A DNA stretch of 64,000 nucleotides from Euborellia annulipes (GCA_023213315.1 JAKCPI010005716.1:43400-107399), one strand, 5' to 3'; shown: positions 44,661 to 55,499, counted from the first letter of the stretch. Notes: generated by a model from the sequence alone, not told the origin. Program-made: numbers and translations.

Positions 44661-45468
44661 ACTTTTTCTTATCTATATATAGAGAAAGTATTGGATTCAT
44701 GTCAAAAATTCGATGTCGAGATTTTGATCGAAATATACGTTTTAAGGTCCCCTAGTTAAAAAAAGTCCCGCAAAATCTCCCTCTATCTGTGATCAAAATA
44801 AAGTATTAAGAAAATGAGCTAAGAGCATGGACGTAACTGCCCGGGGGGGCCCCTTTAGAAGGCTCCCCGTTCCAAGAAAATTGAGACAATATGGTGCCTT
44901 CCAGGCACCCCGGAGGATGGCTGGTCTCATGTCCTCCTCAGGCAAATTTCCTAGTTACGCCCATGGTTATTTTATAATAAAGTTAGGTATACCCAACTGA
45001 AGCGCGAAAATAATCTTTTAAATAAAATCGGCAAAAAAGTACTAGTACTCTACTGAGCCAATTTTCCAGTTATTTTTTTTCTCAAAATTATCTGAAACCA
45101 TTTTAATTAAAATTCATAAATCAATTATTTTTTAGATATTCTTTAAAATGTATATTCTCTCTCAAAATTTTATGAAGACCACTTTACTCTTATTCTTTAA
45201 ATGAAAAATAGGAGAAATATATATTGTGAAGATACTGGTCCAGTGAGATTATCAGAATTCGTAAAAGAACATCATAAAATACGAATTCTGATAGGAGCAA
45301 TAGTTGCCATGGTAACAAAATATAAACCCTCTGTTGTATTTGTTAATTTTTCCATCTTGAATACTAACAGAAACTAAATATTTCGACACAAAAAATCTGG
45401 TGAGTCAAGCACACAGAACACAACTTTCAAAAACCGAATTTGTACGACCAATCACACCATATTTTTTT
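44661..45468 (-). repeat. F repeat with two insertions
   Basis: The 3' hairpin at 44661 and the 5' hairpin remnant at 45395-45468 bracket a copy broken by a GC-rich MITE (44824-44967) and a small ATTCTGATA/TATCAGAAT hairpin insertion near 45230-45295. Confidence 0.65.
44824..44967. mobile_element. Small MITE with ATGGGCGTAACTA ends
   Basis: Ends ATGGACGTAACTGCCCGG and CTAGTTACGCCCAT. The interior has CACCCCGGAGGATGGCTGGT, also found in the element at the centre of the palindrome at 58878-59074. Confidence 0.65.
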
Positions 45469-45479
45469 GATATTCTTAT

Positions 45480-45655
45480 TTGCCTTAGTCCCTATTTCGG
45501 GGTCGGCATAATAGAAGTAGATGAGACTGAGAGAAGAAACAATCCGACCTGACATGGAATGAAAATATTTAATAAGGGATAAGAAGAAATGATAATCTTA
45601 ACTCTGGTTACTCGTGGTCGTCATCTACGTACTCACAATGAGTAAAATCTTTTAT
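45480..45655 (+). repeat. SINE-like fragment, type III
   Basis: TTAGTCCCTATTTCGGGGTC at 45487 and ACTCGTGGTCGTCATCTACG at 45610; the latter matches 32125-32150. Confidence 0.4.
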
Positions 45656-45659
45656 AATC

Positions 45660-46710
45660 ATCAATTTTTTATTTTTCGGTATGAGAATTCAGTAATCTGT
45701 ACACTTATTGTAGCCAGACATTTTATGGCGGATAGATAACTAATCTATTTATAAAGTAGGATATGGAAGTAGAGTAATTTTCTTTATTCCATTTATTTTA
45801 AGTAAGTTGAGGGAGAAAGCAACCATTCCCTAATGCTTTAACATTCACGTGTTACGTTTACTGCTATCTCTGACGCTCTTACATTTCTAACGGCCAGCAT
45901 ACTATCTCTGGAGCTCAAACATTAATGTACCAATTTGTTGCTCTGATTATTTCTCAAGGGGCGGCTCTAGAGAATAGCCCCTCCAAAACAAAAAAACTAA
46001 ATATTTTCAGAAACTGTTTTATTTAAGTTGGCACAACTGAAATATACATTCGAAAATAGTTTTCCGGTGAAAAAAGTTTCTAAATCCTAATTAAAACAAA
46101 TACTGAAAATGGGGAACAAGTTCAAACCGGGCATAGTTGCATTTCATTCAATTTCCAAAACTGTCTTGTTGCAAACTCGGATACTGTTCCAAAACTACTT
46201 GCTTGCTAGCATCTAAGATGGCGACATTCATGAAGTCATTTCCAAAACTTGCTAAATGAAATGAAAAATAGCCCTACACACTAGCTGCAAGCTTCCACAA
46301 AATTGCATATTTTTGGAAAACGGGGGGGACACATTTTTATAATGCAGACCTATATTTTTATCTTTTTTTTTTTTTTCTCAATAAATTGGTCCCGGAAGCC
46401 CGACAATGGCAAAATCTCCATTTGGCGAGTTAAAATTGCGATCTTAGAGATCTTGAAGATGGATCTTGGCACAAGAAGGGATCCTAGCTAGCAGACACAC
46501 CTGCTCAGCCGGCAACCCTCTCTGTCTCACTTAAATTATTTAAGATTCACAAATACTTCAGATTCTTAAAAGATGTCTAATAATAGCAGCGGTCCTTTTA
46601 CATTTGACATTAGGCCATGCAAGGATGATTGATATTTTGGCCGGGAAGACTATCCCTGGAACTTCATGCAATTGATCAATTATTCCCTTCGATTTTTCAC
46701 ACCCTAAAAA
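45660..46710. other. Unassigned, less AT-rich spacer
   Basis: 45830-46500 looks more like unique DNA, but no exon with both splice sites and coding character was found. A G run and a T run lie near 46321-46378. Confidence 0.35.
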
Positions 46711-46714
46711 CATA

Positions 46715-46873
46715 TGAGGTGTTCAGTCAACTATGAGTTGAAAATATACACTAGGTTATGTGTTTCAAATGATGATGTAAAAATCGAAACGCGTCAAGTG
46801 ATTTAATTAATAAATAATTTGAAACACATAACCTAGTGTATATTTTCAACACATAGTTGACTGAACACCTCAT
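46715..46873. mobile_element. Palindromic MITE
   Basis: Ends ATGAGGTGTTCAGTCAACTA and its inverse, about 55-bp arms including AACCTAGTGTATATTTTCAA, and a loop with GAAACGCGTC. Confidence 0.65.
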
Positions 46874-46984
46874 TATAATAATGTTTCAACAAGAGCTCAC
46901 GGTAGAAAGTTTAAATATGACTAAAAACATATGATTAAGGTCGCCTATTGATTCATTATCGCAAGAGCAGAAACGTTTTTTTTT

Positions 46985-47335
46985 TTATAGGTTATATATT
47001 TCAATTTATTAATAAACCAGGGTCGACGTTTCGGTCACATATGGGACCATCTTCAGGGCCAGGTTAATGTCTGAAAAAATATATAATCCTCGCCAAGATA
47101 TTGGGCATACACAAATGTACGTAGCTCAATCATGAAAATACCTCAAATTTTATTTTTATCATACCATGGACAGCAAACACGAATAGACAGAGAGTGAATG
47201 ACAATATAACTTGGAGAGGATTATATATTTTTTCAGCCTTGAAGATGGTCCTATATGTGACCGAAACTTCGGTCCTGGTTTATTAATAAATTGAAATATA
47301 ACTAGCTGCTTGCTCATTCTTCTACCTATTAAATT
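46985..47335. mobile_element. Foldback pair of Penelope-like tails
   Basis: Outer words TATATTTCAATTTATTAATA and inverse. Minus hammerhead-like motif near 47029-47065 (CTGAAGA, stem II GGTC/GACC, GAAAC, GTC). The plus partner near 47236-47275 has core TTGAAGA. Closely related to 52974-53330. Confidence 0.55.
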
Positions 47336-47339
47336 AAAA

Positions 47340-47998
47340 TTATTATATTTATATTTAATAATCAAGAAGCTTGATATTAAAGACTTAAGTGAGAGAAGGG
47401 GAGGGGAGTAGTGACACTTCTTTTTTTTTGCTCTTATCTCACTATTTCAATAAGCATTTTATTAACAAGTCAAATTCATCATATGATTATTTATATTGGT
47501 ACGTAATAAAAAGACAGGGTTAGGGTGCCCTTTATAATAAATAATCAATACAAATGTACAAAAGTTTATATGAGCTATTTAGGTCGATTTAGACAAGAAA
47601 ATAAAATGAAATTGTCGGCCACATCAATGTTTAAGCTATAAATTCGCTTTTAAATCCCTAATAACAATCAACGGAACAAAAACCAAATTTCATGTTGTTG
47701 TTTTTTTTTAATTCTTTTATGTGTAAAAAATTTTAGAAATATTTGTAAATTTTAATATTAAGAAGTAGTCTGCTAATTTAGTAAAAAAATAAATAATAGG
47801 GGTTTTTTTGAAAAAGGCGAAAACCACCACTTTTTTTTAAACATGCCCGCCCCTATTATAAATATTTGTTTAGTACACAACTACCCCTCTCGGGCTTGAA
47901 GATATCTAACAATTTTCCGTTTAAAAATATAATTTGACAGAGGGCCTTTTAAGAAAAAATATTTTTTTAAAATGTAACAAATGTGTGAGTATTTTTAT
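47340..47998. other. AT-rich spacer
   Basis: No feature recognised. Confidence 0.45.
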
Positions 47999-47999
47999 T

Positions 48000-48092
48000 T
48001 GTTGGTGGGCTAAACACCCCCGGGAATCAAATCCAGGATCTCCAGAATAACCGAGGCATCGATGTGCTACACTTTGCACCAGGCCAACAAAC
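48000..48092 (-). repeat. tRNA-derived SINE head, type V
   Basis: Minus strand: GGCCTGGTGCAAAGTGTAGC, then GGATTTGATTCCCGGGGG as B box. A different tRNA-like head from types I-IV. Confidence 0.5.
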
Positions 48093-48850
48093 CCTCGACC
48101 AACATCAACATGCTGATGTTCCGAAAAGGCTGGAGATAAGAATTTTCATATTATGAACAAGTCTCCGTCAGTAAATAAATAATTTTAAGTAAAAAATAAA
48201 ATATCTCGGGATTAGGAATTTTTTTTTTTATAAATCGGACAAAATATTTGAAACGGATGGTATATATTAAGTTAAATAAAAATAAAGGATAAAAAATAAT
48301 TTACATTTATAATAAACTCGCGCCAGGTGTTTAGCCTGAGGAAATATTATTTTATACTCTTTTATTGATTCAATTAATAATCAATCAATAAATTAGCAAT
48401 TTTTCTTTCCATAAATCAGCACCCTATTTTTTTTTTATTGAATTTATTTATTTATTCTAATTTTTTTTTTTTTTTTTATTAACCTTTTCCACCCTCATCC
48501 TTAAGATTCACAAATTAAAATTTGAATATTTATAAAAGAACGGCTGTTTTTTTTTTCGCTCGTTTGAGATAAATTTGTTTCCCCTGCCACTCTTTTCGAT
48601 GTTGTTGCTTTCAGATTTCTCTCAATGAGAATTTTTTTTTTTTCTTTTTTTTGTCATCGGTTCTGGTTCGATTCTCCTCGTTTGCCGCGACCTCCTCATG
48701 GAGCATCCATCTCACTTTGCTATCGATTTCGTTCACATGTGAAAAGTGTAAATAGAAATATCGGGGCATTTTTTTTATTCAAACAACTTATTGAAAATAT
48801 GTATATTAAAATAAACATGGAAATTTACTATTAACCAAATTTAAAAAATC
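48093..48850. other. AT-rich spacer
   Basis: T-rich runs near 48465 and 48635. 48640-48740 is less biased but no exon can be supported. Confidence 0.4.
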
Positions 48851-48854
48851 AGAT

Positions 48855-49140
48855 GTGAATGAACGCACACTGATTTCTATGTAGTATATTTAGTTTCCGA
48901 TAGAGGTAAAACTTGTAATTAATCACCCAAAAGTATTTATATTTTGTTACCATGGCATACAATGTTTAATTATTTTAAAAATATTTGATTCAACTCAAGG
49001 CTCCATGAGGCACTTGTGATTCCGACTGTACGTCTTTTTTCTTATGTTCACACATAGAAAATTTTGCTGTTTATTTCCATTCAAATCTCTACATCAAATT
49101 TTTGATCGTCAATCCTTTCTCTTTATGTACGAGTAAATAA
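48855..49140 (+). repeat. F repeat, highly diverged
   Basis: Traces of the hairpin (TCAGATGTGAATGAACGCAC), TTTTGTTACCATGGCATACA and CTACATCAAATTTTTGATCG. Ends near CTTTCTCTTTATGTACGAGT. Confidence 0.45.
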
Positions 49141-49183
49141 TTAATTATAAATTTATTTAGAAAATCTATATTTATAAAATGTC

Positions 49184-49395
49184 TTAGGTTAATAACACAT
49201 ATTCCAGGTTGAAGGAGATGGAGCTAGTTGGACAAAAAATTTTAATAAAAAGATAAGAGAAAATTTGTTAATTTTAAACTGGTAACCGTTGGCTCTAGTT
49301 GAAACATTATTCTCCTATTAAATTAAAGAAAAATTTGTATTTCTTTATTTATAAACTGAACTCCTCCAACCTGGAATCTGTATTATTAACCTAAG
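49184..49395. mobile_element. Inverted-repeat MITE
   Basis: Ends CTTAGGTTAATAACACATAT and ATTATTAACCTAAG, with TTCCAGGTTGAAGGAG and its inverse inside. Confidence 0.6.
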
Positions 49396-49399
49396 ATTG

Positions 49400-49980
49400 A
49401 ATCATCTGGTTTGAGATCCTTTAATATTTAATAAAATATATCTATTCTAACATTTCCGCAAATAAATTCAAAGAGATTTACGGTATATCCTTAAAAAGAA
49501 ATGAAATAAGACTAATAAGTGGTCTTTGAAAAGGACACTGTCCTTTAAAATATCATCAAAAGAAAATGGGCAGATATATGTCGTCTCTACACAATTTGAC
49601 AAAAGAAACGGCGGAACATATTTTTGTGCGAGTGAGTGTATTGCAGAAATTCTTCAAAGAAGGCTGATTTTTAAAAGGGACTGAAAAAATAGCAAAAGTC
49701 TCCAATATCCTGACTATAGAACAAATTAAATGAAAAAAGCGGATAAATATGGTGCAGTTTTGAAAAGCTTCTGCTCTAAAATGTGAAATCTCATAGAACT
49801 ATCACGAGTTACCCTAGCTAAAACTGGCGTTTCTTTAGCCCTTTATGCTAACGATACGATATAATATTTAGTATTTATTGAATAAGGACATGAGACCTTT
49901 TTTAGCATGGCATTTCATATATCACTATTACACTTCATATCTCTTTCATTATATAGGAATATAAGATTAAAACTAGAAGG
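49400..49980. other. AT-rich spacer
   Basis: No feature recognised. Confidence 0.45.
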
Positions 49981-49984
49981 GGGC

Positions 49985-50245
49985 AAATTAAAAAATAATT
50001 GATTTATGAATTTTAAACAAAATCGTTGGAGCGAATTTTGAGAAAATCGAAAAAAACTGACAAAATAACATCAGTAGCACTTTTTGCCCGATTTTGTTCA
50101 AAAACTTCGCGTCAACTCCCAGGGGGGTGGGTAACTTACTTAAATATAAAATTTCAACCTCAGATCTTTTTGCTCTTGAGATATAATATTTTGTTCACAG
50201 ACAGACTAATTTGCGGGACCGACTTTTTTGGACTCAAGGGGATTA
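49985..50245 (+). repeat. F repeat, 3' fragment
   Basis: AAATAATTGATTTATGAATT through CAGACAGACTAATTTGCGGG to GACTTTTTTGGACTCAAGGG; the 3' hairpin is lost. Confidence 0.55.
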
Positions 50246-50264
50246 AAAATAAACAATTAATCGT

Positions 50265-50590
50265 CCTGATGAAAGTAGTGATGTGTTTACACTTGTATTA
50301 GGCCACCTCGGCCTATGATAGGCTTTAGATCAGAGGACATTTGGACCACCAGCAAAATTAAATATACTCACAAAATTTGTTAAACAACGTTTGACTTGTT
50401 AAGGAATTTGTTGAATATTCAAATAATTAGGTTTCATATTCTATTTAGCTAGCAAATAAAACATGTATTCTTTGAAATAGAACAATAATTATCATAAATA
50501 ACAATAAATAGCCAGCGCTTTTAAGCTTCCGGTTCACAAGTAGGGTATAAATCGAAATATCCTTGAAGTTTTTTATTTAATTTCCTTGGC
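50265..50590. repeat. Dispersed repeat, inverted partner of 54090-54540
   Basis: 50450-50560 is the reverse complement of about 54290-54385, with shared AATAATTATCATAAATAACA and AGCTTCCGGTTCAC. 50295-50325 mirrors GGTGGCCTAATACAAGTGG at 54402. A CCTGATGAAAGTAGTGATG remnant sits at 50266. Confidence 0.55.
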
Positions 50591-50647
50591 TGCCCTCAAG
50601 TGGTATGTAAGAAAATTATTGGCTGTTTTAGGCCCCCTAATAGTAAT

Positions 50648-50970
50648 TAGGGGTGTTCGATTATGAAAAAATGATCGATTATAAAAAATAATCGATTATT
50701 TCGATTATGGAAAAAATAATCGAATATGAAAAAAATAATCGATTATTAAAAAATATATCTTTTTTTTCTCTGGTAAAATTTCCATTTTTTCAATCATTTG
50801 ACCTTTTTTTTAGTACAACTAAAATTTTTTTGTAAAATTTTCATTTTTTCCCACTCGTGAAAATCATTTCATCTTTTTTTTATCATGCCATCTTTTCAAA
50901 CGCATGTTTCCCGAAAATAATCGATTCATCGATTATTTTTTCAGGAAATCGATTATTTTTCGCAGCCCTA
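50648..50970. mobile_element. hAT-like MITE with ATCGATTAT repeats
   Basis: Ends TAGGGGTGTTCGATTATG and TCGCAGCCCTA. Flanking octamers atagtaat and ataataat match at 7 of 8. The word AATCGATTATT and variants occur at least six times and could pair across the element. Confidence 0.65.
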
Positions 50971-51401
50971 ATAATAATCAAATCGTGAACCAGTAATAAT
51001 ATTCATTTTATTGTTTGATAAAGAAGAACGAACATTTATTGAAAACGTCCCTCGCTCATCTTTGAATCTGGGGGAAAGTCGAGTGAGATTATTTTCCAAA
51101 TTTCGACATTTAAGAGGCTTTCACAAGTGACCGACTCTTGACAGATGCAGCAGACCATCAGAGGTCAGTTGTCAGATGACCATCACAACCTGGATATCGC
51201 ACCCTTTCTTGACCAGTGTGAAATTATGATTGTTCTTAACATGTTACAAAATTATGACAATTTTAAGCAGGAGACATCGGCCATCGCCTTTTTGATAACC
51301 CACCGATAAAATATAAAAAAAAAAGAAGTGAACTCTTTGTAAAGTGAACAGTAACTAGCTGGCGTGTAGGTGGGGAGAAAGTATTAATTCGTAAGGACGC
51401 A
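50971..51401. promoter_or_regulatory. 5' flank of the lipase-like gene
   Basis: The 430 bp ahead of the start codon lacks recognised repeats and is less AT-biased than the rest, so it probably contains the promoter and leader. No core promoter motif can be assigned with confidence. Confidence 0.3.
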
Positions 51402-51480
51402 ATGGTCGGCCGGTTTGCTTTGTGGATTTGGATCTATAAAACGACGTGGACTGCATTTTTTCTTAGCACGCTTGTACAGG
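51402..51480 (+). CDS. Lipase-like protein, exon 1 (signal peptide)
   Basis: ATG at 51402 opens 26 codons plus one base: MVGRFALWIWIYKTTW then TAFFLSTLVQ, a plausible secretion signal with a hydrophobic core and small residues near the end. It stops at ACAGG|GTGAGT, a consensus donor, in phase 1. Joined to the exon at 51682 the frame is preserved (Gly at the junction). The donor lies within the terminal repeat of a small transposon-like insertion that makes up most of the 201-bp intron. It is too short to be flagged as a long open frame and is identified by its link to exon 2. Confidence 0.6.
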
Positions 51481-51640
51481 GTGAGTCTAAAAAGGAAATT
51501 CTTTCAAATCAAACATCGGACCTGCATTCAAATGCTTTAGATAAAAAAAAAATAAAAATGAGAGGTAGTTATTGATTGAGGGAAGAAAAAAACGTCAGAA
51601 AAATTTTCAAAGGATGTTTGATTTAAGGGCAGACACCCTG
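51476..51640. mobile_element. MITE-like insertion forming intron 1
   Basis: The left end CAGGGTGAGTCTAAAAAGG and the right end (reverse complement) CAGGGTGTCTGCCC both lead into the shared word AAATCAAACATC, giving an imperfect terminal inverted repeat of about 40 bp. TA precedes the left end. Similar CAGGGTGAGTC sequence occurs at 35818. Transposon nature is inferred. Confidence 0.5.
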
Positions 51641-51681
51641 TCGAATATTAGTTAGTAAATAATAAATGGGTTCAATTTCAG

Positions 51682-51811
51682 GGGATCCGGCCATCACCTC
51701 TATCTTGGACCTGATGCTCGGCACTAATTTATATTACTCCAATTATACGGAATGCTTGTGGGCAGATCCAATTTGTCCGAATCCAAATATCACTTTTTGG
51801 CTTTATACAAA
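51682..51811 (+). CDS. Lipase-like protein, exon 2 (pancreatic lipase family)
   Basis: Bounded by acceptor TTCAATTTCAG and donor ACAAA|GTAAGT, leaving phase 2. It encodes GDPAITSILDLMLGTNLYY, then SNYTECLWADPICPNPNITF and WLYTK. The segment CPNPNITFWLYTK matches the beginning of the mature pancreatic-lipase-type domain, where a CP...F.LYT strand precedes the catalytic part. Two N-glycosylation sequons (NYT, NIT) fit a secreted protein. The family hydrolyses acyl glycerols or phospholipids. The catalytic Ser-Asp-His exons are not present in the remaining 12 kb, so they lie right of the window or the gene is broken. Family assignment is good; substrate cannot be stated. Confidence 0.72.
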
Positions 51812-52136
51812 GTAAGTTTGAAGAATTATTATTAATTTTGAAGATTGAAAGTATGAAAGTAGTGGAAATATAAGATTATTTTGAACAAGTAAGTTTGTAT
51901 GTGTAGTATGAGGGTCATGTGTTCTAAAGAAACCAAGCGCTAAATGAAACAGCGTTAAACGAGGTCATTTCAACACGTAAATAATAAGAGATAAGGGGAA
52001 CAAGGTAATGAATAAAAAATATATTTTGTATTATGCCCTACTAGTTTTGTATTCATAAATCATTCATGAAATTCAGGAATACCTCGCAAAGACCGGTTCC
52101 AAAAGTTAAAAATTGAGTATTCACGATATCGGTTTT
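51812..52136. other. Lipase-like gene, intron 2 start
   Basis: Begins GTAAGTTTG. AT-rich, with no further exon recognised up to the SINE at 52137. Confidence 0.5.
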
Positions 52137-52285
52137 TAATTTTTTTTTCGGCATCTAATGCCATTTAGACCACATACCTATTTATGTCAAATGATTGGTA
52201 GTCAATTAAAAAAAAATAAATTTTTCTCGCTTGGGACGAGAAGCGAACCTGGTACCCTAGACACGAGAAGATTTTTCGTGTCGTC
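52137..52285 (-). repeat. tRNA-derived SINE, type II
   Basis: Minus strand: head ending CCAGGTTCGCTTCTCGTCCC, AAGCGAGAAAAATTTATTTT, GACTACCAATCATTTGACAT, then TCTAAATGGCATTAGATGCC and an A-rich end (T run 52138-52148). Same family as 9118-9304, inside the presumed lipase intron. Confidence 0.72.
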
Positions 52286-52294
52286 CGCCGATAT

Positions 52295-52685
52295 ATTAGA
52301 ATTCAAGAAAATATTTATATTTTGTTACCATGGCAACCATTTCTCCTATCTTTTTCCTATGAAGTACAAGAGTAGAGTGTGCTTCAAACAATCTTGAGAG
52401 CAAAATGAGAATATACAAAAAAAAATAATAGATTTATGAATTTTAATCAAAATCGTTGGAGCAAATTTTGGGAAAATATAAAAAACTGAAAAAGTACATC
52501 AGTAAAGTACTAGTACTTTTTGGCTGATTTTGTTTAAAAGCTTATTATAACGCTCCAGGGGGGTGCCTAACTTAAATATAAAACTTCAGCCAAAAAGTTC
52601 AATTCCTTCATGCTTAAAACTGAACACAGACACACACAAACACCCACACACAGACAGACCATGTCGTGAAAACCACTTTTTAATC
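52295..52685 (+). repeat. F repeat, partial copy
   Basis: From GAATTCAAGAAAATATTTAT through AGTACTAGTACT (near 52507) to CAGACAGACCATGTCGTGAA, then truncated before the 3' hairpin. Confidence 0.65.
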
Positions 52686-52689
52686 ATCA

Positions 52690-52860
52690 GGTAATATCAG
52701 GTAAAAAGTTAATAATTTTTAGGCACACATAATAAATATTGAAATTTAAAAAAATTTAATCAAAATATTCTTCTTATTAACCCTAAAAAGTCAGTCCCTT
52801 GGGATGTACCCGCTCAAAAAGTGAACATTAAAATGCAAATTAATTTTAAACTATTAGATT
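52690..52860. repeat. Dispersed repeat (as 24785-24950)
   Basis: Shares GGCACACATAATAAATATTG-like and CTCAAAAAGTGAACAT words with the left copy. Confidence 0.45.
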
Positions 52861-52878
52861 TATATCAGATATAAATAA

Positions 52879-52928
52879 TTAATAAAGTATCTTAGATTAT
52901 ATCGATATAATCTAAGATACTTTATTAA
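52879..52928. repeat. Perfect 50-bp palindrome
   Basis: Every base from 52879 to 52928 pairs with its mirror around ATCGAT (centre 52903.5); arms start TTAATAAAGTATCTTAGATT. There is no loop. Confidence 0.85.
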
Positions 52929-52973
52929 GCGTTGTTAAGTCATAAATTTTGATATTAAATAAATATACGAGCA

Positions 52974-53330
52974 GCTAGTTATATTTCAATTTATTAATAA
53001 AACAGGGCCGACGTTTCGGTCACATATGGGACCATCCTCAGGGCCAGGTTAATGTCTGAAAATACATATAATCCTCGCCAAGTTATATTGGGCATACACA
53101 ATTGCATGTAGCTTAATCAGAGAGTCACTCTCTGTCCATGGTATGATAATAACATAATTTGAGGCATTGTCATGATTAAGCTACATGCAATTGTGTATGC
53201 CCAATATAACTTGGCGAGGATTATATGTATTTTCAGACATTAACCTGGCCCTGAGGATGGTTCCATATGTGACCGAAACGTCGGCCCTGGTTTATTAATA
53301 AATTGAAATATAACTAACTGCTTGCTCATT
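52974..53330. mobile_element. Foldback pair of Penelope-like tails
   Basis: Near-identical arms of about 140 bp, including GCCCAATATAACTTGGCGAG and inverse. Hammerhead-like motif on both sides: CTGAGGA, GGTC...GACC, GAAACGTC, with stem I GGCC/GGCC (minus near 53010-53048, plus near 53247-53290). Confidence 0.6.
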
Positions 53331-53394
53331 TATTCTTCCTATTTGATTATCAACACTCAGCTCCGGACACAAAAAATTTTTGCAGCCCTCGGAA

Positions 53395-53572
53395 CCAAAA
53401 TTTTTTTCATGTGCCGTCCGTGGAACATTCCCTCATTCGCGGAACCGAAATTTTTTCATATTAATTTTTTTAATTTTACATTAAAAATAAATTAAAAAAA
53501 AAAACAAACTATTTTTTCAAATCTCGGGGGGGGGGGTAATTTCCCCCTTTACCCTCCTTGTATCCGCCCTTG
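53395..53572 (-). mobile_element. hAT-like MITE (CAAGGGCGGAT family), truncated
   Basis: Minus strand begins CAAGGGCGGATACAAGG at 53572, then GGGTAAAGGGGGAAATTACC and GAGATTTGAAAAAATA. The second half is lost. Confidence 0.6.
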
Positions 53573-53574
53573 CT

Positions 53575-54085
53575 GTTGATACAATAATTATATGTTTTAT
53601 ATAAGTTTAGGGTGTGAAGATGGCATGGCATTGGTGCCCAAATACCGGGCGTTATTTATCTTTTATTTACTATTTATTATTGTTATTATTAATATATATA
53701 TTATTGTTGTATCGAAATCAGCATGTAAACACTCAATTCGTCAGTCCCTTGCAAAGTAATATTTTGGAAATTTATTAATAATTATTTCAACAATATCCTG
53801 GATTTGTTTTATTTAATATATAAAAGAAAACAAAAAGTATTCCATATCAATTAGAAAATTTTTTGTGTTTTAAATTAAAAACGTCAGTCCCTAGAAGTTT
53901 TTCAACCGTAAAATTAAGAGGCTGCATAATTGATATCAAAGTTATAAATTGTGCATTTCAAATTCAACCCCAAAGTTAACCCATTTTTGTAGAATGACCC
54001 ATGTATAAAATAAACAATGTCTTTAAGATAAGGTAACACATATAATTAATATTTATTACCTCAAAAATCCAAATAAATTAAGCAC
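53575..54085. repeat. AT-rich region with dispersed repeat
   Basis: 53735-54002 has two CGTCAGTCCCT boxes and ends TTTTTGTAGAATGACCCAT, the inverse of the edge at 24703. Otherwise no feature. Confidence 0.4.
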
Positions 54086-54089
54086 CGGA

Positions 54090-54540
54090 AGGAGTTAAAA
54101 CAAGGATATTTCGATTTTTTTTTTTTTTTTTTGGAATGGGTGCATAAGGTCCGAAGACCTATAATGACCAATAGTCACATGCAGCCAGGAAGAAAATAAC
54201 TCAAATTTATACAAACATTAATTGTAAATATTAAAGAGACGCAACAAAAACTGAATAATAAATCAAAAAATGTGCAGGGTTCAGGGTCGTGACTATATGT
54301 GAACCGGAAGTTTAAAAGCTCTAGCTAATTATTGTTATTTATGATAATTATTGTTCTAATTCAAAGGATAAATATTTTATTTGCTAGTTTCAGCCTATCC
54401 GGGGTGGCCTAATACAAGTGGAAGCACATCAATGCCCAGTATAGGCTGGAGATCCCGGGCAATGGGTCCACAACAAAATACAATATATACTCTCACAAAA
54501 TATGTGTTTTTTTAACCAACGCTGGTCGCGCTCTTTTTCA
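54090..54540. repeat. Dispersed repeat, inverted partner of 50265-50590
   Basis: Includes GTGAACCGGAAGTTTAAAAG, TTGTTATTTATGATAATTAT and GGTGGCCTAATACAAGTGG. A T run (54117-54133) interrupts it. Confidence 0.55.
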
Positions 54541-54800
54541 AAAAATTAAGTATTTCGCTGACAAGAAAGTTTTTATGTATAAAAAATTGAATTAAGAGAG
54601 AGAGAGAGAGAGTAGGTTATAATATATCAATATATATATCAATTAAAAAAAAAAAAAATAATCTAAAAAGATTTTCGCTTTATCAGTTAAAGAGAGAAAG
54701 TTTTTTTTTTTTTTTTTTTTATATAATTATTTGGAAAATTTAACATGATAAATAATAAAAAAAAAAAAATAGATGATTTTTTCTATAGTATGTAGGCTTA
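54541..54800. other. Low-complexity spacer
   Basis: (AG)n at 54595-54612, long T and A runs at 54701-54721 and 54757-54769. Confidence 0.5.
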
Positions 54801-54804
54801 TTTT

Positions 54805-55430
54805 TACTTTCTCTTACGATATGGTTAAAAATTCGATATCGCGATTTTGATAGAAATAGATGTTTTGAAGTTCCCGGATTCCAAAAAGTGGATCCCGCAA
54901 AAATGGTCGGTCTGTCTGATCTGAGGTCAAAATAAAGTATAAAAAAATGAGCTACGTTGAAATTTTATAATTAAGTCACTGAGGCACGAAAATAAGCTTT
55001 TAAATAAAAAGAGTACTAGTACTTTGCTTTTTCACTTTTTTTTCGATTTTCTCAAGATAGGAGAAATGGTTGCCTTGGTAACAAAATGGTTATATGTCTG
55101 TTTGTATGTGAATAATCTCAAGAATATAAAATTTGATATTTAAGTAAGGCACGCACACTCCCTGGCAGGCAAACCGAAGAATTTTGAATAAAGAGAAGGC
55201 GTACTTTACTGATGTACTTTTTACTTTCTCTTACCAATATATTAATATCTAGAGAAAGTATTGGTTTAATGTAAAAAATTCGATGTGGAGATTTTGATGG
55301 AAATACAAGTTTTTTAAGTTTTTTTTTTTTTTGATTTTCTCAAAATCAGATCTAACAATTTTAAAATTAGTAAAACAACTATTTTTTAGATGTTTTTTAT
55401 ATTCTCATATTTTTTTACAAAGTTTTTTGA
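54805..55430 (-). repeat. Two F-repeat fragments in tandem
   Basis: A 3' end at 54805 (ACTTTCTCTTACGATATGG) with a body to GGTTGCCTTGGTAACAAAAT, then a second 3' end at 55222 (ACTTTCTCTTACCAATATA) with a short body. Confidence 0.55.
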
Positions 55431-55499
55431 AGTATTAAGACTAATAATTAATAATAATAATAAACTAAATATATCTCGGTTAAATATTCTCGGTGAAAT

